Shown: one piece after another, positions 1-5,547 of the stretch
Position numbering within the stretch: position 1 is the first letter of the stretch
Layout of the letters: the number at the start of each line of letters is the position of its first letter
From: Arenicellales bacterium
GTDB lineage: Bacteria; Pseudomonadota; Gammaproteobacteria; BMS3Bbin11
NCBI GenBank assembly: GCA_029287965.1
Contig: JARFQC010000237.1
Location: 1-9,244 of the forward strand
DNA: 9,244 nucleotides
Direction: 5' to 3'
Program-made: the position numbers and the translations under genes
The notes under the pieces: generated by a model
Seen by the model: only the letters and a program-made list of their open reading frames with translations
Databases searched by the model: none
What the model was told of the DNA's origin: nothing

Positions 1-281
1 GCGCGATAGCGTTCTATTTCAAAGGGCCTCTGGGCTTTATCCCCGATGTTCATGGTGCCCGCCCACACGTCGACAGGCTCCATGTCGGACCGCCAATTGC
101 CGCTGTCAATCGATTCAGTTTCCCGGATGTTCACGGACAGCCGGAATTTATTCAGCTTTCCACAGGGGCCGCTCCAACCGTATTCAGTCGGTTCAAGCCT
201 GCATCTCAGATCGCTTGAAGCATCCACTGCAACCGGACTCATTACTACAACGAGCAACAGCAACTTGAGTGAGATTTTCAT
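1..281 (-). CDS. Partial small exported protein, function unknown
   Basis: An open frame on the minus strand starts at the ATG at 281-279 and runs off the left edge of the window, so only the first 93 residues are seen. The N-terminus (MKISLKLLLLVVVMSPVAVDA) is a clear Sec signal peptide: two lysines, a run of Leu/Val, then a small-residue cleavage region near residue 21. The mature part seen contains two cysteines (C27 and C40), which could form a disulfide, and many charged residues. I recognise no domain. A weak purine stretch (AAGG) lies a few bases upstream of the ATG. The gene lies 149 bases downstream of the solenoid-protein gene on the same strand, so co-transcription is possible, but a stem-loop lies between them. 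The signal peptide and open frame support a real gene; the function is not known to me. Confidence 0.72.
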   Translation of the reverse strand, partial: MKISLKLLLLVVVMSPVAVDASSDLRCRLEPTEYGWSGPCGKLNKFRLSVNIRETESIDSGNWRSDMEPVDVWAGTMNIGDKAQRPFEIERYR

Positions 282-381
282 GCCTTGTCCCAAAATGGGC
301 GGGGAGGGTCACCGACCGCCGTTCAGTCTAGCATGGTCCAATATTCCGCCAGGGGTCGGTACCAGGAAAGGCAGGCGGATC

Positions 382-420
382 GGCCTGATTCCGCAATCGG
401 GCGCATTGCGAGACCAGGCC
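382..420 (-). terminator. Two-part stem-loop after the solenoid-protein gene
   Basis: Eleven bases past the stop codon of the solenoid-protein gene (minus strand) is a nested inverted repeat. The outer arms are GGCCTG and CAGGCC (382-387 with 415-420). The inner arms are CGCAAT and ATTGCG (392-397 with 405-410). They are separated by a 4x4 internal loop and capped by a 7-base loop. The position fits a transcription end or an RNA 3' stabilising hairpin. No T-tract follows on the minus strand, so it is not a canonical Rho-independent terminator. Confidence 0.4.
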
Positions 421-430
421 GAGAAGGTCC

Positions 431-2203
431 TTAATCCAGGTTTGTCATGACATCCTGTCGTGGGTTCAGCGCGGCGCAATAGGCAGCGTTGTCCAGGGCA
501 ATTCGTTCGATCGGGACGGAACCCTGCAGGCTTACGGAAGGGATCAGGTAGCTGACCGTGCCGGAGTTGCAGGTATCGAATTCAACGATTATTTCTCCAT
601 CCTCGTCCAACACCGGTTCGGGGTAGGGCGAGTCGAAAATGCCTCCTTTCGAGACCCAGACGGTCAGTAGCGCTTCGTTGCCCACGTATTCACCCTGGGC
701 CGTCAACCAGCGATGCCCCGGTTCGCCCAGGAAGGCGGTAACATCAGCCGGCGGGCGCTCGGTGTCGAAGGTGAACCACGACAGGAACAACGTTCGCACC
801 TCGGGGTACACGATGATGAAGAACCCCTGCCCATCGGTGTCCCAGTTGAGCCATGCGTCGTTCATTCCGGAGTTGATTTCGAACACCGGGGTGCTCGCCA
901 GTACCTCGAGCCTGGAGTTGCAGGCGGAATGATTGTTGTCGATGGTTACGGGCCCGGCGACGTCCGGTATCGGGCTTAGCGCTTCGCCGGGTCCATGTGG
1001 CGGGTCGTCAACCGGGTCCAGTAACCTGGACAGGGCGGAGCAATCCGAGAGCTGTGAATTGGCCCGGACCTCGATGCCGCCCGCGCTTAGCAGGTTCTCC
1101 AGTCCCCCCAGGCTGACCATCGACTGATTGCCGTTGAATTCAAAGCCGCCACGCACCGAGCGCAGGTTGGACAGCCCGTTGACGTTGGAAAGGGACCGGT
1201 TCCCGTTGATCCACAGGTAGCCGCCGACATCGTGCAGGTTGGCCAGCCCGTCCAGGTCGGCCAGGAGCGGGTTGTCCCTGATTTCCAGGCTCGACGACAG
1301 GTAGTAGAGGCCGGACAGGCTGAGGCTCTTCAATACGGGGTTATGGTTGATGTAGACCCATTTTCCGACCTCCTCGAGTTGGCTGAAGCCGCTAATCGTG
1401 ATCAAGGACTCATTGAACACGATTTCGATGTAGTCTTCGACGCTAACAAGGTTCGGCAACGCCAGTTCGACGAGCGAACCGTTAACGTCGACCCGCAGAT
1501 TTCCCCCGATCCTGGACACGCGGGCCAGGCCGAAGGTGTTTTCCAGTGACCGATTGGAGTTGATGTGAAGGGTGCCGCCAATCTCCGTCACGTTGGCCAG
1601 ACCATCCAGATGCCTCAGCGCGTCGTTCCCGGTGATATCGATAGTGCCGCTGATCGAGTTCAGCCCGATCAGGCCGTCCACGTTTGTCAGCATGGCATTG
1701 TTGTTGAGTATGACGCTCCCGCCGTATTGGCTTTGGCCGACCTGGTGCAGCCCGTGAAGAGCACTGAAATCGACCAGGGAGTCGTTCCAAACGAACATCA
1801 GTTCGTTCCCGACCTCCGCCAGGCTAGTCATTCCGTCAATGTTGACGAGTTTTTCATTGCCCCGAAACTCCAGCCTGCCACCCACGCGTGTAAGCGAAGC
1901 AAAGCCAGAAACACTGAGCAGCTCCGTATTGTTCGAGATGTGCAAATCGCCCTCGATGGTCGCAAGGCTGGCCAGTGCATCCAGGTTGACGATGTCGCCG
2001 TAGTCTCCAATGGACAGTTCACCGAGAATCCGGCTGCACGGCCCGTACGTGGATTGGAAGGCATCGACTTCGGACTGATTAGTCAGCTTGATGTTCTCCT
2101 GGCTGCAGTCCTGTGCCAGCGAAGCCGTGGAAAAGAGCACGGCGGCCAGGGTCCAGCCTGAAACGAGGGGGATTACGCCTTTCGAGAACGGTCTCGTAGC
2201 CAT
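431..2203 (-). CDS. Secreted solenoid (receptor-L-domain/LRR-like) repeat protein with extra C-terminal domain
   Basis: A 590-residue protein. The ATG at 2203-2201 is preceded by a GGAGG ribosome-binding site (2210-2214, 6-base spacing). Residues 1-30 form a signal peptide ending ASLA|QD. C33 and C56 frame an N-terminal cap reading CSQENIKLTNQSEVDAFQ, a layout I associate with receptor-L-domain proteins. Residues about 77-391 are some 13 repeats of roughly 23-25 residues with the pattern L..L..hGG.L.h..N..L..h.GL, predicting a parallel beta-solenoid. A Pro/Asp-rich linker (396-415) and C388/C428 close it. Residues about 437-582 form a separate domain (INSGMNDAW, GQGFF, FTFDTERPP, LGEPGHRW, SYLIPS, IERIALDN). 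I recall similar domains in uncharacterised exported proteins of halophilic gammaproteobacteria. There is no sortase motif, C-terminal transmembrane helix or obvious type IX sorting domain, so the protein is probably periplasmic or secreted. Such solenoids usually bind other proteins or glycans; the partner is unknown. Hand-sampled G+C is about 60-65%, higher than the metal operon. Confidence 0.88.
   Translation of the reverse strand: MATRPFSKGVIPLVSGWTLAAVLFSTASLAQDCSQENIKLTNQSEVDAFQSTYGPCSRILGELSIGDYGDIVNLDALASLATIEGDLHISNNTELLSVSGFASLTRVGGRLEFRGNEKLVNIDGMTSLAEVGNELMFVWNDSLVDFSALHGLHQVGQSQYGGSVILNNNAMLTNVDGLIGLNSISGTIDITGNDALRHLDGLANVTEIGGTLHINSNRSLENTFGLARVSRIGGNLRVDVNGSLVELALPNLVSVEDYIEIVFNESLITISGFSQLEEVGKWVYINHNPVLKSLSLSGLYYLSSSLEIRDNPLLADLDGLANLHDVGGYLWINGNRSLSNVNGLSNLRSVRGGFEFNGNQSMVSLGGLENLLSAGGIEVRANSQLSDCSALSRLLDPVDDPPHGPGEALSPIPDVAGPVTIDNNHSACNSRLEVLASTPVFEINSGMNDAWLNWDTDGQGFFIIVYPEVRTLFLSWFTFDTERPPADVTAFLGEPGHRWLTAQGEYVGNEALLTVWVSKGGIFDSPYPEPVLDEDGEIIVEFDTCNSGTVSYLIPSVSLQGSVPIERIALDNAAYCAALNPRQDVMTNLD
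1031..1975 (-). repeat. Tandem solenoid repeats inside the secreted protein
   Basis: This stretch encodes residues 77-391 of the solenoid protein: about 13 diverged copies of a unit of roughly 24 residues. Each copy has an Asn ladder position (as in ISNNTELLSVSGF, FRGNEKLVNIDGM, ITGNDALRHLDGL, INGNRSLSNVNGL) and usually a GG or G before the strand. The fourth unit (near residues 151-178) carries an insertion of about 5-6 residues (QSQYGG). The copies differ clearly in sequence, so they are ancient protein repeats, not recent DNA duplications. Confidence 0.8.
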
Positions 2204-2225
2204 CGTGAGCCTCCATCATCACAAA

Positions 2226-2258
2226 GTGAATCGAATTCACGGGTGCGGTCTCGACCGC
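2226..2258 (-). promoter_or_regulatory. Two adjacent inverted repeats in the leader of the solenoid-protein gene
   Basis: On the plus strand, GTGAAT-CGA-ATTCAC (2226-2240) is followed after 4 bases by GCGGTC-TC-GACCGC (2245-2258). Both are perfect 6-base arms with short centres. They sit 12 bases upstream of the GGAGG ribosome-binding site of the solenoid gene. They could be protein-binding operators or two small hairpins in the mRNA leader affecting translation. Dyads of this size also arise by chance; the tandem placement is the only reason to note them. Confidence 0.3.
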
Positions 2259-2421
2259 TGGAGATTCGGAAGACCGGGCGCTTCGCAGGCGCGATTTTTT
2301 AATGACCTGTCAGGCGAAAAACTGCGGCAAGCACCGCATTTCCCAGTATAGGAAACAGTTACAGAATTGCGATTTAATGCATGGCTTGGAATTAATTCTG
2401 AGTTCCGAGTTGGGTCGACTA

Positions 2422-2443
2422 CAGCTAAAACCCACTTAAAACA
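2422..2443 (+). promoter_or_regulatory. 11-base-spaced direct repeat, possible response-regulator site
   Basis: CAGCTAAAACC and CACTTAAAACA lie in tandem, with TAAAAC repeated exactly 11 bases apart (2426-2431 and 2437-2442). The spacing of one helical turn on the same face is that of tandem half-sites bound by OmpR/PhoB-type response regulators, the class that includes CzcR, CopR and CusR. The repeat is about 200 bases upstream of the first gene of the metal operon and does not match a cop/cus box I know. The sequence is AT-rich, so chance is a real possibility. Confidence 0.25.
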
Positions 2444-2535
2444 GCTTGGTTCTGCAAGTTGGCGAATAGCAGAAGTCAGACCGAAAATAAACCCATCTCA
2501 GAAACCGGCCAGTTCCAGCCATTTGAAAATGCTTC

Positions 2536-2564
2536 TTCCCGATCACTGTACCCGCTTTTATAGT
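2536..2564 (+). promoter_or_regulatory. Possible promoter of the metal operon
   Basis: TATAGT (2559-2564) matches the -10 consensus at five of six positions. The hexamer 17 bases upstream (2536-2541, TTCCCG) matches the -35 consensus poorly, at three of six positions. A good -10 with a poor -35 would suit a promoter that needs an activator, as expected for metal-inducible efflux genes. Transcription would start near 2571, about 70 bases before the first gene. A competing, equally weak pair is TTGCGA (2367-2372) with ATTAAT (2391-2396). Confidence 0.25.
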
Positions 2565-2642
2565 CGAACTTTTCTCAACAATTGCAGTCACTAAGTGAGA
2601 CCGATCATGAATAAATGACAATATCCCTGTAAGCTTGCCCCT

Positions 2643-2969
2643 ATGAAGCCATTCATCTGCCATCTCCTCGCCTTCGCGGTGCTTTTCATGAGCACCGAGG
2701 GCCTTTGGGACATGGCAAATGAAACGCATCCGCACAGTGATATTTACGCTCACCAGGTCGATGCAGACCATTCCGGGGTCGATGATGCAGACCCTCTGAC
2801 TGAAGATTGCGCGGATCACTGCAACAATTATTGTCACGGCCACTTCTCGGTCATTCCCGGAAATAGTGACGGCATTTCGCTTCACGCTGGTGCACATCAT
2901 CAAATCCTGGTCTCCACGCATTTCTCGGCCACACCTCAGGCTCCCCCGACCCCACCTCCGACTGCATAG
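2643..2969 (+). CDS. Small His/Asp/Cys-rich exported protein, CzcI-like leader of the metal operon
   Basis: A 108-residue protein with a short N-terminal hydrophobic segment (about residues 4-20, a signal peptide or single membrane anchor). The middle is very rich in His and Asp, with a compact cluster CADHCNNYCHGH (about residues 56-67). In total there are 12 His and 4 Cys. The C-terminus is Pro-rich (PQAPPTPPPTA). A small His-rich exported protein just before an efflux operon resembles CzcI and related proteins, which are thought to bind or modulate periplasmic metal. The assignment rests on position and composition, not on recognised homology. The ATG is the only plausible start, because an in-frame stop lies at 2616-2618, yet the bases before it (CTTGCCCCT) contain no Shine-Dalgarno sequence. 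Translation may be weak, leaderless or coupled to a tiny upstream frame. The next gene begins 74 bases later, with a hairpin in the gap. Confidence 0.8.
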   Translation: MKPFICHLLAFAVLFMSTEGLWDMANETHPHSDIYAHQVDADHSGVDDADPLTEDCADHCNNYCHGHFSVIPGNSDGISLHAGAHHQILVSTHFSATPQAPPTPPPTA

Positions 2970-2991
2970 CTCTTTTTTACTGATTGCACGG

Positions 2992-3009
2992 GCACCTGTG
3001 AACAGGTGC
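2992..3009 (+). other. Hairpin between the small metal-binding gene and czcC
   Basis: GCACCTGT-GA-ACAGGTGC is a perfect 8-base inverted repeat; as RNA it would form a 7-pair stem with a UGAA loop. It lies 22 bases after the stop of the small gene and 34 bases before the czcC start. No T-tract follows on either strand, so it is unlikely to be a full terminator. The T-run at 2972-2977 lies on the wrong side. It may mark an mRNA processing or stability site that sets the ratio of leader protein to pump, or a protein-binding dyad. Confidence 0.5.
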
Positions 3010-3043
3010 GCGTTACTTGTTATTGCACAAGGAAAGGATAGTC

Positions 3044-4309
3044 ATGCGTTTACTAATTCAGGGCATGGTGCTCATCGTGAGCATCCTGCCGATTCTTGTC
3101 TGGCCGAATGATGAAACCGAGCCGGCAAACGAAGTAGTTCTTCAGAAACACACAGACCCGGCGCTTTCAGCCTTCGTCAGGACCGTGGTTGAAACGAACC
3201 CCAGGGTTCAGGCTGCGCGGGCGGCTCTGGAAGCATCGCGTGCGCTTGAATCAGCCGCAGGCAGGCCGCTCTACAACCCCGAACTTGAAGCTGACTATGA
3301 AAGTGCAGTGGACGAGACATGGGAGATTGGCATTGGCCAGACATTCGACTGGTCGGGAAAACGTAAGGCGCGAGAGCAGGTTGCCTCATCGGACCGCCAC
3401 GCCAGCGAAGCTGTATATGAAACTGTTCGCAGGAACATAGCTGTCGATTTGCTCTCCGGGCTTGCAGCCTTCCAGACTGGAAAGCAACGCAACTCTCTGG
3501 CGGTCGAACGCGTCAAGATCATGAAAGATTTTGCAGAGTTGGCCCAAAGGCGATTTACTGCCGGAGACCTGACTCAGGTCGAAGCCGACCTGGCTACTCT
3601 TGCTTCGGTCGATGCTCAGATTCAGCGAGCAACCGCCGCTGCCGACCTGGCGGAAGCCACTCAATCGATTCGTTCATTAACGCTGGCTACTGCTGCTGAT
3701 CAATGGCCGACGATCGACTCTGACCTACCACTCGCGGTAGCGATTAGTGATCCGCAGAGGTTTGTGCTTAATCTGCCAGAAATTCAAGTCGCACAACGCA
3801 GGCTCGATGTCGCCAATGCTGCGATTGAAATGCGAAAGACCGAACGGAAACCTGACCCCACGCTCAGCCTTCGCGGCGGCAGAGAAGATGACTCCACCCT
3901 GGTGGGTATCAACCTCTCCATACCGCTTTATATCCGTAACAACTACAAGTTCGAGGTTTCGGCAGCCGTAGCTGAACGCGACCAGGTTCAACAAATTTTC
4001 GACGACCAGATGCGCCATGCCTACGCGCGACTTCTCAGTGCAACAGAGCGGTATCAGCTTTCACGACAAGCATGGGAGGGATGGCAGCGTATTGGTCAGG
4101 CCAGCCTGCAAAGGCAGGTTGATCTTTTACAGCGGCTCTGGGAGGCCGGCGAGCTAAGCACGACCGATTTCCTGGTTCAGCTCCAACAAACACTGGATAC
4201 GCGTGGAAATGCTCTGGAGCTGGAACTAACCATGTGGAATGCCTGGTTTGAATGGTTGGCGGCCACCGGCTTGGCAGACAACTGGCTTGGGCTGGAGGAA
4301 TCGTCATGA
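3044..4309 (+). CDS. czcC: Outer-membrane channel of RND metal efflux system (CzcC, TolC/OEP family)
   Basis: A 421-residue protein of normal CzcC length. The ATG at 3044 is chosen because the purine-rich stretch AAGGAAAGGA (3029-3038) sits 5-10 bases before it and a signal peptide follows directly (MRLLIQGMVLIVSILPILVW). A TTG nine codons earlier would place the ribosome-binding site inside the gene. Two similar halves typical of the outer-membrane efflux family are visible. The first starts near residue 52 (NPRVQAARAALEAS, then GRPLYNPELEADYE). The second starts near 244 (LPEIQVAQRRLDVAN, then KPDPTLSLRGGRE). Each has long helices rich in Ala, Glu and Gln, as in the trimeric TolC tunnel. 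The segment GELSTTDFLVQLQQTLDT (369-386) is characteristic of the CzcC C-terminal half. The signal peptide has no lipobox Cys, so lipid anchoring as in CusC is not expected. The protein forms the exit duct for metal handed on by CzcB/CzcA. Its stop codon overlaps the next start (ATGA). Confidence 0.93.
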   Translation: MRLLIQGMVLIVSILPILVWPNDETEPANEVVLQKHTDPALSAFVRTVVETNPRVQAARAALEASRALESAAGRPLYNPELEADYESAVDETWEIGIGQTFDWSGKRKAREQVASSDRHASEAVYETVRRNIAVDLLSGLAAFQTGKQRNSLAVERVKIMKDFAELAQRRFTAGDLTQVEADLATLASVDAQIQRATAAADLAEATQSIRSLTLATAADQWPTIDSDLPLAVAISDPQRFVLNLPEIQVAQRRLDVANAAIEMRKTERKPDPTLSLRGGREDDSTLVGINLSIPLYIRNNYKFEVSAAVAERDQVQQIFDDQMRHAYARLLSATERYQLSRQAWEGWQRIGQASLQRQVDLLQRLWEAGELSTTDFLVQLQQTLDTRGNALELELTMWNAWFEWLAATGLADNWLGLEESS

Positions 4310-5532
4310 TTGGCAAAACACAAAATGGACTCTCGGAGAAAGCTGCAATGAATATCATCAAGTCCGCGGCAATTTGCATGCTGATTGGCCTCAACCCATC
4401 AATTGGAATTGCACAGCATGATCACGATGAAGATGAACTGGGTGGCCGGGGCGAGGCCGCCTATCTCACGAAAGAGAATGATATGCCAGGCGACAATGCA
4501 GCGGCTCATTCCAATGATGAATCTGGGTCTGTTTTGCTGACCACTGCTCAACTGGAGTTGGCAGATATTCAGGTTGAGCCTCTGTTTCCAGCACCTGTTG
4601 ACTACCAGCTTTACGCACCAGGGGAAATTCTCTCCAATGGCTACACCAGTTTCCGGGTATCACCGAGGGTGGCCTCGGTTGTGTTACGCCGCCACGTCGC
4701 CTTGGGCGACCACGTTGAACAGGGACAGCCACTGGTTACCCTATTCAGCGAAAGCCTGGCCGAAGCACAAGCACAATACCGCCGTGCCCAGCCCGAGTGG
4801 CAGCGTGTACAGGGCCTGGGGCGCAAAGCCATCGGCGAGCAGCGTTTTATCAGTGCCAAGGCCAACCTGGAGGCAGCCGAGGCGACGCTGTTGGCTTACG
4901 GCCTGTCAGCAGCCGATCTTGAATCTCTTGGTGGGGATAAGACGCAGGCATTAGGCGAATACACACTGCGCGCAGAAATCGACGGTGCGGTGCTCAGCGA
5001 CGCATTTGAACAGGGGCAACGCATTGAAGCTGGCGCTCCGCTCATCACACTGGCAGATGAAAACCAACTTTGGGTAGAAGCCCATTTGCCTGCTGGTCTC
5101 TCACTGTCCCTGGGTTCGGGAACCCCGGCAGAAGTAGTAGCCGGTCGTGTACGAGTGAGCGGCGAAGTCGCCCAGGAAGCACACACCATTGACCCGGTTA
5201 CCCGTACCCGCACGGTTCGCCTGCTGGTGGAGAATCCAGGTCACCGATTGCACTCGGGCCAATTCGCCGATGTGTATTTTCGCTTTCGCACTCAAACACC
5301 TGTGCTGGCTGTACCCGAATCCGCCCTGATGCGGGGTGCGGACGGCGAGTGGGTGGTATTTGTCGAAGACCACCCGGGTGAGTACCAGGCGGTAGAGGTG
5401 GAATTGGGTCGCGCCCTGGGTCCATTACGTGAGATCACGGGAATCGAACCTGGGTCGAACGTCGTGATGCAGGGTGCATTTTTTGTCGGATCGCAAATCG
5501 TCAAAGGTTATTTCGATCCGCATAACCACTAA
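4306..5532 (+). CDS. czcB: Periplasmic adaptor (membrane fusion protein) of RND metal efflux system, CzcB family
   Basis: A 408-residue protein from the ATG at 4306, which overlaps the czcC stop as ATGA and has a GGAGGA site (4294-4299) 6 bases ahead, fitting translational coupling. A second good start lies at 4348. From there the signal peptide (MNIIKSAAICMLIGLNPSIGIA) has the usual length; from 4306 it has 14 extra n-region residues. The mature N-terminus is acidic and His-bearing (QHDHDEDE, 37-44), a candidate metal-binding stretch. Two lipoyl half-motifs follow, near 118-146 (VASVVLRRHVALGDHVEQGQ) and 221-250 (IDGAVLSDAFEQGQRIEAGA). A short helical hairpin lies between them (about 147-215), then a beta-barrel (about 255-330) and a membrane-proximal domain (LAVPESALMRG, GIEPGSNVVMQG). 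The C-terminus is His-containing (FDPHNH). I do not see the CusB-type N-terminal Met cluster, in line with a divalent metal substrate. The protein bridges CzcA and CzcC in the periplasm. czcA follows after 15 bases. Confidence 0.93.
   Translation: MIGKTQNGLSEKAAMNIIKSAAICMLIGLNPSIGIAQHDHDEDELGGRGEAAYLTKENDMPGDNAAAHSNDESGSVLLTTAQLELADIQVEPLFPAPVDYQLYAPGEILSNGYTSFRVSPRVASVVLRRHVALGDHVEQGQPLVTLFSESLAEAQAQYRRAQPEWQRVQGLGRKAIGEQRFISAKANLEAAEATLLAYGLSAADLESLGGDKTQALGEYTLRAEIDGAVLSDAFEQGQRIEAGAPLITLADENQLWVEAHLPAGLSLSLGSGTPAEVVAGRVRVSGEVAQEAHTIDPVTRTRTVRLLVENPGHRLHSGQFADVYFRFRTQTPVLAVPESALMRGADGEWVVFVEDHPGEYQAVEVELGRALGPLREITGIEPGSNVVMQGAFFVGSQIVKGYFDPHNH
4335..4350 (+). promoter_or_regulatory. Second ribosome-binding site and start codon in czcB
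   Basis: GGAG (4335-4338) lies 9 bases before an in-frame ATG (4348-4350), 14 codons inside the longer czcB frame. This start yields a signal peptide of ordinary length, while the upstream start has the stronger site and the overlap with czcC. Both may be used. The mature protein after signal cleavage would be the same in either case. Confidence 0.45.
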
Positions 5533-5547
5533 GCACGGGGAGAGCCA

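Larger units (their letters stand above)
2204..2642. other. Divergent intergenic region, AT-rich, no gene
   Basis: These 439 bases lie between the start of the solenoid-protein gene (minus) and the start of the metal operon (plus). The part at 2341-2640 has about 43% G+C by hand count (128 of 300), against 60-65% sampled in the solenoid gene and about 50% sampled in czcA. I see no convincing coding sequence and no RNA gene. It holds two adjacent dyads near the minus-strand gene, a 10-base palindrome GAATTAATTC (2389-2398), an 11-base-spaced direct repeat (2422-2443), and -10-like hexamers on both strands: TATACT on minus at 2350-2345 and TATAGT on plus at 2559-2564. The minus-strand hexamer has no good -35 partner. 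No regulator gene (MerR, ArsR or two-component) lies in the window, so the controlling protein must be encoded elsewhere. Confidence 0.7.

Noticed and set aside
1565..2161. 198-codon open frame on the plus strand
   Set aside because: It is the antisense shadow of the repeat region of the solenoid gene. Its length follows from the repeated, GC-biased codons on the other strand.
2389..2398. Perfect palindrome GAATTAATTC as an operator
   Set aside because: Ten-base AT-rich palindromes are frequent by chance, and its placement matches no promoter element I can support, so it is only mentioned in the intergenic entry.
2367..2594. 75-codon open frame on the plus strand in the intergenic region
   Set aside because: It starts at a TTG without a good ribosome-binding site, has no recognisable domain, and lies in low-G+C sequence that holds the likely promoters.
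2530..2642. MerR-type (CueR/ZntR/CadR) operator in the metal-operon promoter
   Set aside because: I looked for a long dyad between -35 and -10 elements spaced 19-20 bases apart and found none.
2436..2921. 161-codon open frame on the minus strand
   Set aside because: It lies antisense to the small His-rich gene and extends into the AT-rich intergenic region. Its protein has no signal peptide, domain or ribosome-binding site I can support.
2970..2979. T-run (CTCTTTTTTA) after the small leader gene as a Rho-independent terminator
   Set aside because: No stem-loop precedes the run on the plus strand. The nearby hairpin lies after it, and on the minus strand the order does not give hairpin followed by T-tract.
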